Shown: positions 8,175-13,871 of the stretch, in pieces
Layout: every line of letters starts with the position of its first letter
Position numbering within the stretch: position 1 is the stretch's first letter
Source: Chloroflexota bacterium
GTDB lineage: Bacteria > Chloroflexota > Anaerolineae > J102
Assembly (NCBI GenBank): GCA_013152695.1
Contig: JAADFV010000423.1
Location: forward strand, 1 to 13,871
Direction: 5' to 3'
DNA: 13,871 nucleotides
Program-made: the position numbers and the translations under genes
Notes under the pieces: generated by a model
What the model was told of the DNA's origin: nothing
Seen by the model: only the letters and a program-made list of their open reading frames with translations
Database searches by the model: none

Positions 8175-9042
8175 TGTAGTAGTCCAGATTTGATCTGACA
8201 GTTACCGGTTCGATGGTGGCGACTGTCAGTTCAAGTTCAAGCCACGAACTTTTCCTGCCAGGTTTGTTTGCCATCCTCTAGCGTCTGCATGGGGGTTCGC
8301 CCACAGCACATCTTGCCCTGATGTGTTCGTTTATTATTGTAGTATTCCAGCCATTCATCCAGATCAGATTGCAGTTCATCCAGCGTTTCATAGAGTTCCT
8401 TACGGAAAGTAATCTGATAGAACTCCTGCAAGATCGTCTTGTGGAAGCGCTCACAGATGCCGTTGGTCTGTGGTGATCGTGCTTTTGTTTTAGTGTGGTC
8501 AATATCATTGATGGCCAGAAACAACTGATAGTCATGCGTTTCGGGCCAACCACAGTATTCCGTTCCTCGATCGGTCAGTATTCGAAGAACCGGCAGTCCA
8601 TGCGCCTCGTAGAACGGCAATACCCGGTCATTCAGCATGGTCAGCCGCTGTGATGGGTGTCTTGGTCGTGTACAGCTTGCAGTACGCTACCTTGCATAGA
8701 TGTCGACATAGGTTTGCTGGTAGATACGGCCAACACCCTTCAGGGTGCCGACGTAGAAGGTATCCTGGGAGCCCAGATACCCCGGATGGGCGGTCTCGAT
8801 TTCGCCACAGACTTCGTCATCCAGTTTTTTCTTTTCCAGCGCTTGTACCTGTGCCTCAGTCAGAATCAAGCCTTCTTCGGCCAGATTCAACAGCCCGACC
8901 TTGTGTTTGATGATTCTCTCGTTAGTATTGAGCATGAGGTTTACCTCTTTTGTGTTTTGACGGTTTGGTTTGCACCACCATCAAAACCGGTAACCCTCTC
9001 TTTTTCAACTACTGAGTGTCAGATCTGGTCTGAACTACTACA
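8175..9042 (-). mobile_element. Degraded IS481-family element
   Basis: The element is 868 bp and is bounded by 26-bp terminal inverted repeats (8175-8200 and 9017-9042, 22 of 26 positions matching, ends TG...CA) and by a 7-bp direct repeat GATTAGT. Its transposase gene is broken, so it cannot move by itself. The intact direct repeat shows it moved here as a unit and decayed in place, or was moved by a related transposase. Confidence 0.85.
8237..8935 (-). pseudogene. Broken IS481-family transposase
   Basis: Reading from 8935, the protein starts MLNTNERIIKHKVGLLNLAEE like IS481 transposases. It then jumps to GLILTEAQVQALEKKK, so the helix-turn-helix and the linker are missing. I infer an internal deletion of roughly 110-130 codons, perhaps between short repeats encoding AEE. 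The integrase core follows (CGEIETAHPGYLGSQDTFYV, then first Asp in YQQTYVDIY). After IYAR a frameshift gives TAG near 8672; the true continuation VAYCKLYTTKTPITAAD lies in another frame. One extra base near 8638 then restores the frame of LNDRVLPFYEAHG. The second Asp (ILTDRGTEYCG) and Glu (QTNGICERFHKTI) are present. With one deletion and two frameshifts it is inactive. Confidence 0.85.
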
Positions 9043-10501
9043 GATTAGTTGAGCGAGGCGCATACTCCAATGCAAGCATGCGATATTTAGGGTTCTCCTT
9101 GCTTGTCGTAGCCTCAGCTTTAATGAACCCGAATTCCGAAACGAATTTTAGGAATTCTTCTTCATCGTAACGCGTGGACGCCAAAAGAGTGATTGGATTT
9201 TCGTCTCCAATGACCTCAAACACAATAGACATGGATTTTGACACCGTGCTAAATGCTTTCCCCCTTCCCCAGGCAGGCCGCGGAACGATGTTCTCGGCGA
9301 CCACTGCTTCAAAGGATTTGTCTTTAAAGGGCTTTGTGTGTCCGAGCTTTTTCCAAATCCTTTCGAGTGCTGGTGCCAAGAGTTTTCGCGCGTATGGCTG
9401 ATTGTATTTTTTGAGAAGTTCATTCTCGAATTTGGCCTTTACCTCAGAGGATTTTTCGGTCCCTTCTGGAATTGTCTCTAGGCCAACAATGAACCAATCC
9501 CCTGGTTCTGAACACCTCTCTATAGCTCTTAGCAACTCGGATTCGTTCACATTGCCGATTGTGCCACCAGCAATGAAAAAAATTACTGGGGTTCCGTGCC
9601 GTCGGATGCTGCGGTATGGCTGAAGCTCCATGAAGTCCGCTCGTAGCGGTATCAGTTCAATACTGTTTTGAATGCCTCGCTCATCGAGCCCCTCCTCAAT
9701 TTGCGTAGCGGTATCTTCAAGCATCGGCGGGCTGTAGTCGACCAATGTAAACGTAAGCGGCGCATCGTTGTGTTTGCGCAGGCCATCGAGAATTATGAGG
9801 TCTTTGGACGCTGATCCGGCACCGAGCGACACAATACCGTCGGGATGTTTTTTCTGACAGAAATCCGACCATTTTTCCGACTTCAACAGCAGTTTCAGTG
9901 CCTCCTCACACTGATCGAACTGGGCATACATCTTATTTTTTGTCACTGTCTGCCAATTCTTCGCAGCATCTTCAGTGTAATAGACCAAAAGTTGGTCTAC
10001 CTGCCCACGCTCCCACATTTCCTCTATGGATGGTGGGCGACGAGACCGGGCGAACTTCATTGAGATGACACCAGGTTCACGGTGATTTTGATCGACTAGC
10101 CGTCTGACACTGTAAGAAGAATTAATTGTTCTGCTCGGAACTTGCGCGGAGAAGTCCTCGTAGCTGCTGTCGATAAAAAAGGCCTGGAGATTATCCTGAA
10201 CCCAGCCAAGCTGCTTAAGAGTGGATTCGACGAGCTTGAGATAATCCCGCCCGGTGTCCCCTCCCCGAGGATCAGAGCCACCTAGCCTTTTGTGGTATTT
10301 CCGAAGCGCGTCTGCGCGCAACTTGTGGTCATTGCCGGTGTGTAAGTTTTGCCTCTCACCCTCAGGCATTTTATCCCACATTTTTATCAACAACGCCAGC
10401 GGCCCTCTAGTGCAATTCGTCAAGGCATAGAGAAGTTCGAGCTTCCTGGGATGGTCCAATATTCCTCTTTCCCCTTCCTTCTTAGATTTTGTCAGACCCA
10501 T
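9038..10501 (-). CDS. EgtD-type SAM-dependent methyltransferase, 3' end altered by an IS
   Basis: A 487-residue protein. Residues about 195-475 match the EgtD-type methyltransferase family (Methyltransf_33): SAM loop IVSLGAGSASKD (223-234), VDYS (254-257), then FFIAGGTIGNV (308-318), equivalent to the FFPGSTIGN block of EgtD. EgtD trimethylates the alpha-amino group of histidine; the substrate here is unknown. The first 195 or so residues are an extra, mainly helical region not found in EgtD (about 320 residues). The start follows GGGAGG by seven bases and lies 21 bp after the symporter stop, which indicates cotranscription. The last codon and the stop (9040-9038) come from the IS481 end; the original C-terminus was probably ten residues longer. 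The gene looks more AT-rich than the aminomutase gene, which may mean separate origin. Confidence 0.8.
   Translation of the reverse strand: MGLTKSKKEGERGILDHPRKLELLYALTNCTRGPLALLIKMWDKMPEGERQNLHTGNDHKLRADALRKYHKRLGGSDPRGGDTGRDYLKLVESTLKQLGWVQDNLQAFFIDSSYEDFSAQVPSRTINSSYSVRRLVDQNHREPGVISMKFARSRRPPSIEEMWERGQVDQLLVYYTEDAAKNWQTVTKNKMYAQFDQCEEALKLLLKSEKWSDFCQKKHPDGIVSLGAGSASKDLIILDGLRKHNDAPLTFTLVDYSPPMLEDTATQIEEGLDERGIQNSIELIPLRADFMELQPYRSIRRHGTPVIFFIAGGTIGNVNESELLRAIERCSEPGDWFIVGLETIPEGTEKSSEVKAKFENELLKKYNQPYARKLLAPALERIWKKLGHTKPFKDKSFEAVVAENIVPRPAWGRGKAFSTVSKSMSIVFEVIGDENPITLLASTRYDEEEFLKFVSEFGFIKAEATTSKENPKYRMLALEYAPRSTNL
9043..9049. repeat. Target-site duplication of the IS481 element, right copy
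   Basis: GATTAGT directly follows the right terminal repeat and is identical to 8168-8174. It lies within the methyltransferase coding sequence. Confidence 0.8.
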
Positions 10502-10522
10502 AGTTGAACCTCCCGCTCTTTT

Positions 10523-11974
10523 TTACTCGGTTTCCGTGGCTGATAATTTCTGCTTCTCTCGCTTGGCATCCGAAATCGCCAACAGTAGCCAGTTCGTTAC
10601 GATGGACACCGCAATTCCGATGGCCGCTTCATTCAGTACCGCCGAAAGCCCAAACTGAGACCAGCACACTGAAGATATGATACCCAAAAGCATCGCTAGC
10701 GTTAACGACACCCCGGTATGACGCCACCCCATGACCTTTATCATCATGGGGCCTGCAAGCCCAGCACCGATGAACGAGATGGCGGAGATTGCGATTGACG
10801 CGACATTGCCCTCGATCACACTGGCAATCCCCATCGTAGCTAAACCTACCACAAGCGTAAGTGCAGCCAGCGGTGTGCCTGATGCTCGACCAGGCCTTAT
10901 TTGCTCGATCACATCGTGTTTTAAGCTCTGAGCAAGCGCAATCAGCAAAGAGTTTGCGGTGGACGCGATCACACCGAAGATGTCCGCGATAATGATCCCG
11001 CTTGCGATTGCGAAGAGATGGGTCTGCACGAAGATACTAAGGCCGGCCTCTGGATCCTCAAGGTCTGGCATGATGCCGCGTAGTGCAACACCGACCGCAG
11101 TCATTGTGATCCAGGTCAGCTGCACATAGCTGATGTAAATCCAGCGCGCAGCACGCACCTCTTGCGGACTGCTGGCAGCAAGATAACGGGTCAGGACTTG
11201 TGGCTGCCCAAGACCGAAGCCGAGAGCTGCGGCCGACCAGCCCAAAATAAACCCTGCAGCACTGAGGAATGTGGCCCCTGGGAATGGTTTCAGAAAGTCT
11301 GGTCCTGCGGATGCGATGTTTGCCGAAAATTCGCTTCCGGCGCCTCCAGCCACCAATATGCAGGCAACGACGACCATCAATGTGCCAACCATGCGGACGA
11401 CAGCCTGGAACGTGTCTACGTAGACCGAACCACGGAACCCCCCAATAGTGGAGTAGGCAATGATCAATAGTGCGAAGAGCGCAAGCGCGGCGCCCGCTGG
11501 CAGGCCGAAGGCACCCAGCAGAAACTTCTGACCCGCGATCCACTGGGCGGCGGTATAGCTACCCAGGCCTAAGATGATGACGATCGCTGTAAGGATTGAG
11601 ATAGCCTTCGACCAACCCTCCGGGAGGCCAACCCGCAGCATCTCAGACAGCGTCACAGCATGATGCTGGCGCCCAAATGCGTTGATGCGCTCCGGGAACC
11701 ATTTCCAGAAAACAAGATCACCCAGAAGCCAGGCAAGTGGAAGCATGATCCAATGGATCCCGTAGAGGTACCCGAGTCCAACAGCACCTGTGACGATGAA
11801 CCCGCTATTGGCTGTTGCGCCAGCGCTCAGGCCAACAAGCCATCGATTCAGGGAACGTCCCGCGAGATCACCTTCACCGTTTGCCCTTGTCGTGCGACGG
11901 CCACGCAGAGCCAACCAGAAAGTTACGATCAGCGAAGCAACGAAGACCATAAAAGAGGGGGAAATCTGTCCCAT
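10523..11974 (-). CDS. Sodium:solute symporter (SSS family)
   Basis: An inner-membrane transporter of about 483 residues with some 12-13 hydrophobic segments. It resembles PutP-type members of the sodium:solute symporter family. The first helices carry LVGLSAGATANSGFIVTGAV, and GLGYLYGIHW follows, as in the TM1-TM2 region of the family; YSTIGGFRGSVYVDTFQAVV fits the conserved TM5-TM6 block. Members carry proline, choline, betaine, pantothenate or sugars with Na+. The substrate cannot be read here. I place the start at the ATG at 11974-11972, which has GGAG nine bases upstream; a GTG at 11989 is possible but has no ribosome-binding site. It is the first gene of the cluster and lies 21 bp before the methyltransferase gene, so it may import the substrate or recover the product. 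Confidence 0.85.
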   Translation of the reverse strand: MGQISPSFMVFVASLIVTFWLALRGRRTTRANGEGDLAGRSLNRWLVGLSAGATANSGFIVTGAVGLGYLYGIHWIMLPLAWLLGDLVFWKWFPERINAFGRQHHAVTLSEMLRVGLPEGWSKAISILTAIVIILGLGSYTAAQWIAGQKFLLGAFGLPAGAALALFALLIIAYSTIGGFRGSVYVDTFQAVVRMVGTLMVVVACILVAGGAGSEFSANIASAGPDFLKPFPGATFLSAAGFILGWSAAALGFGLGQPQVLTRYLAASSPQEVRAARWIYISYVQLTWITMTAVGVALRGIMPDLEDPEAGLSIFVQTHLFAIASGIIIADIFGVIASTANSLLIALAQSLKHDVIEQIRPGRASGTPLAALTLVVGLATMGIASVIEGNVASIAISAISFIGAGLAGPMMIKVMGWRHTGVSLTLAMLLGIISSVCWSQFGLSAVLNEAAIGIAVSIVTNWLLLAISDAKREKQKLSATETE

Positions 11975-12006
11975 TATTCTGTGCTCCACAGCAATTAGTT
12001 TACACC

Positions 12007-12035
12007 ATCATGCTGATCCGATTTCGGAATGGCAA
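12007..12035 (-). promoter_or_regulatory. Predicted promoter of the cluster
   Basis: On the minus strand TTGCCA (12035-12030, five of six to the -35 consensus) and CATGAT (12012-12007, four of six to the -10 consensus) are separated by exactly 17 bases. The expected transcription start near 12000 leaves about 26 bases before the ATG at 11974. Confidence 0.5.
12017..12028. promoter_or_regulatory. Operator-like inverted repeat within the promoter spacer
   Basis: TCCGA-TT-TCGGA sits between the predicted -35 and -10 boxes, where a bound protein would block or bend the promoter. The same half-sites with a 3-base spacer occur at 8066-8078 upstream of the second gene block. Confidence 0.45.
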
Positions 12036-12335
12036 CGGAATCAATCGGGTACACACTGAATCTCGCCTAATCCAGCAGCGTCCCGCCTGCTTCAGCGCAG
12101 GTTCCTCGTAGTCGAACAGTTCGGGATTTGGGAACGCCTTCTCGGCAAAATGATCGCATTGTTGCGATGTCGCCCTTCGCCTCAGCCTACCAGGCTAACC
12201 TGTTGCCGCACACCACCCTTTCATAAATACGACAAATCAGATTGTATATAAATAGATTGATTTCTATATAAAAACCGTGGCCAGAAATCATATATTTAGG
12301 CTGAAAATGCAATTGCTTTTCTCTATATTCTGGGC
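12036..12335. other. Gap between the cluster and the recombinase gene
   Basis: No complete gene is visible. On the minus strand, from about 12180 to a TAA at 12002-12000, a frame without ATG reads like coding sequence (CDHFAEKAFPNPELFDYEEP then ALKQAGRC); it may be the tail of a lost gene, which I do not recognise. The part from 12225 to 12335 is strikingly AT-rich compared with its surroundings and leads into the recombinase gene. Confidence 0.35.
12242..12275. repeat. AT-rich imperfect inverted repeat next to the recombinase
   Basis: TATATAAATAGA and TTTCTATATA lie either side of a short TTGA centre and are roughly complementary if a small gap is allowed. It could be a binding site of the recombinase or simply its AT-rich promoter region. 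Confidence 0.3.
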
Positions 12336-13316
12336 ATGGATCAGATCGATAAAATTCCCCAGAAGCAACTGGCGCAACTGGAGCTGGATAGCGCCTTGAA
12401 TGCGGCCCGGCGCTATGCGCAAAAGAGTCGTTCGGAAAACACTTGGCGTGGTTACCAGAATGACTGGCAACAATTTGAGGCTTGGTGTCTAAAGCTGAAT
12501 CTGCAAGTGTTGCCGGCAAAACCGGAAACTGTCGCCATGTTTATCGCTGGCCAGGCCTCGAATGGCCTTAATCCGTCGACCTTGGCGCGGCGGCTCGCTG
12601 CGATTCGCATGGTCCATTTAGGTGCCGGGTATCCGTCCCCTCACAACACGATCTTCGTGTCCGAAGTCATGCGTGGTATACGCCGTGACTGGGGTCGACC
12701 ACCGGAACGTAAAGCTGCAGCCATTGATGAGGAAATTAAAAAGATGGTCGATGCAGCAGAATCTAAAACACTCAAATATTTACGTGATCGCGCCCTCCTC
12801 CTATTCGGCTTTGCCGGTGCCTTTCGGCGTTCGGAACTGGTGGCGTTGAATACCTGGAATGTTGAGCACCATCAGAAGGGTGTCAAGGTCACGATTGAAC
12901 ATTCAAAAACGGACCTGGAAGCTCAGGGTCAGGTGATCGCGATTTTGTGCCAGTCGAAATCACCCTACTGCCCTGTTCAGGCATTACAGGATTGGTTGAC
13001 AGCGGCCGGCATTAAACAAGGTGCCCTCTTCCGTCGCATGCATCGTGGTGATAGCGTGGGACAGGTCCGGTTATCGGCCCAAAGTGTGGCCATCATTATC
13101 AAGAAATACGCGCATAATATTGGCCTGGATTCAAATCGGTATTCAGGGCACAGTTTACGGCGCGGTTTTTTAACCAGCGCTGCGCGCAAGCGAGCGAGTA
13201 TTTTTAGAATGGCTGATCAATCCAGACATAAATCACTGGATGTGCTACGTCAATATGTGAAGGAAGAAGAAATGTTTGACGATAACGCTGGAGCGGACCT
13301 GTTAAACGATAGCTAG
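12336..13316 (+). CDS. Tyrosine recombinase (phage-integrase family)
   Basis: A 326-residue site-specific recombinase with all catalytic residues: Arg164 (GAFRRSEL), Lys191 (EHSKTD), His272 and Arg275 (SGHSLRRG), His298 (QSRHKS) and nucleophile Tyr307 (VLRQYVK). Residues about 20-110 form the core-binding SAM-like domain (TWRGYQNDWQQFEAWC, then STLARRLAAIRMVH). The length is that of XerC/D-like and transposon-type recombinases rather than of phage integrases with an arm-binding domain. No clear ribosome-binding site precedes the ATG; TATATT at 12324-12329 is close enough that the mRNA may be nearly leaderless. It is divergent from the metabolic cluster. It may have moved the island or resolved cointegrates of a lost transposon. 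Confidence 0.9.
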   Translation: MDQIDKIPQKQLAQLELDSALNAARRYAQKSRSENTWRGYQNDWQQFEAWCLKLNLQVLPAKPETVAMFIAGQASNGLNPSTLARRLAAIRMVHLGAGYPSPHNTIFVSEVMRGIRRDWGRPPERKAAAIDEEIKKMVDAAESKTLKYLRDRALLLFGFAGAFRRSELVALNTWNVEHHQKGVKVTIEHSKTDLEAQGQVIAILCQSKSPYCPVQALQDWLTAAGIKQGALFRRMHRGDSVGQVRLSAQSVAIIIKKYAHNIGLDSNRYSGHSLRRGFLTSAARKRASIFRMADQSRHKSLDVLRQYVKEEEMFDDNAGADLLNDS

Positions 13317-13399
13317 AGATTTTCTCGCAGTTGTTGCTCACGCTCATCGAGGCGCGCTCCTGCCTTTTCAATCATACGCAGTGCACAGTCGACGCAAAA
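13313..13399 (-). pseudogene. Tail of an unknown minus-strand gene
   Basis: Read on the minus strand, the segment encodes FCVDCALRMIEKAGARLDER then EQQLRENL and stops at a TAG that overlaps the recombinase stop codon. It looks like the charged helical C-terminus of a protein with a CxxC motif. The frame meets an IS21-like end at 13400-13401, so the gene was probably cut there. I do not recognise the family, and a chance ORF cannot be excluded. Confidence 0.3.
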
Positions 13400-13485
13400 G
13401 TGTTACCCATGTCCTCTGTGACCGGTAAGTACCGGGGCATAAATGGTGCCGCCGGAGGGAATCTAAGGAATAAAGTGTTACCTAC
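13395..13485. mobile_element. IS21-like element end (remnant)
   Basis: AAAGTGTTACC occurs twice, at 13397-13407 and 13472-13482, and the first copy continues CATGTCC. Repeated TGTTACC...ATGTCC blocks are typical of the ends of IS21-family elements. No istA or istB gene is present in the window, so this would be a solitary end. Confidence 0.35.
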
Positions 13486-13871
13486 CACCGACCGCCTGGT
13501 TCATCACCAGCCGGTTGAACTTATTACACCCCAATTAGACCGACTCGCTTAAATCACCTTGTACTCATCGGCCGCGCATACATGTATGAGACGGCATCAC
13601 AGTGTAATCGATTTCTGGACAAATGGGCTTTTTGGAGCGCTAACTCCGACATGCCTCGGAGTTCTGTCAATAACTGTACGCTAAAAGCAATATCTGACAC
13701 ATAACACCCAAGAGGTCACATGCTAAAAAAGACACTCTGGTAGTGGCCCTTCACGTGGACTGCGAACAGCAGATTAGTCCCTTGCCAATGCTACTATGGC
13801 CCCATATGCACGGATGGCCCAGCCGGTAACGTTGCCAACCATGCCGTCTAGCCCATCTATCGGCACTGCCG
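13486..13871. other. Apparently non-coding right edge
   Basis: I find no credible gene here. The only clear structure is a hairpin: AACTCCGA (13642-13649) pairs perfectly with TCGGAGTT (13656-13663) around a 6-base loop. No T-run follows on the plus strand, and on the minus strand only a short A-run follows, so it is not a typical terminator. Confidence 0.4.

Noticed and set aside
9038..10501. Methyltransferase as a true ergothioneine enzyme (EgtD)
   Set aside because: No EgtB, EgtC or EgtE neighbour, a long extra N-terminus and a different cluster; only the family, not the substrate, is supported.
13640..13665. Hairpin considered as an integron attC site
   Set aside because: The outer bases do not form the RYYYAAC/GTTRRRY pair, and no integron integrase or cassette array is present.

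Overview
The window looks like an accessory or genomic-island segment of a proteobacterium, most likely a gammaproteobacterium. The grounds are the types of IS elements, strong GGAGG ribosome-binding sites, moderately GC-rich coding sequence and a KfrA-like protein. I cannot name the genus. No tRNA, rRNA or CRISPR array is visible.

Layout. (1) 1-1436: the 5' end of a minus-strand gene that runs off the left edge, divergent from a KfrA-like DNA-binding coiled-coil protein; the gap between them carries strong inverted repeats. (2) 1607-3271: an apparently intact IS1182-family element, followed by the C-terminal remnant of an IS91/ISCR-type transposase. (3) 3864-11974: the core of the window, a minus-strand metabolic cluster. 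In transcription order it encodes a sodium:solute symporter, an EgtD-type SAM methyltransferase with an unusual 200-residue N-terminal region, a 79-residue unknown protein, a lysine 2,3-aminomutase, a DedA/permuted-papain membrane fusion and an ATP-grasp-like ligase. The last four genes are packed with start/stop overlaps or a 3-base gap. (4) A degraded IS481-family element (8175-9042, with a 7-bp target duplication) sits inside the 3' end of the methyltransferase gene and splits the cluster. (5) 12336-13316: a complete tyrosine recombinase, divergent from the cluster. (6) 13317-13871: gene debris, an IS21-like end and apparently non-coding DNA.

How the genes may work together. The aminomutase keeps both lysine-binding aspartates and should make beta-lysine. 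EgtD-type enzymes methylate the alpha-amino group of an amino acid. An ATP-grasp enzyme would form an amide or peptide bond. The papain-like domain is of a fold that hydrolyses or transfers amides and acyl groups, here tethered to a DedA membrane domain. The symporter could import a substrate or recover the product. I infer a pathway for a lysine- or beta-lysine-derived small molecule (a betaine-type solute, a conjugate or an aminolipid head group). I do not recognise this gene set as a described system. A TCCGA-(2-3 bases)-TCGGA inverted repeat lies in the predicted promoter of the symporter gene and again upstream of the second gene block, which suggests shared regulation. The IS481 insertion may have partly disabled the cluster in this strain.
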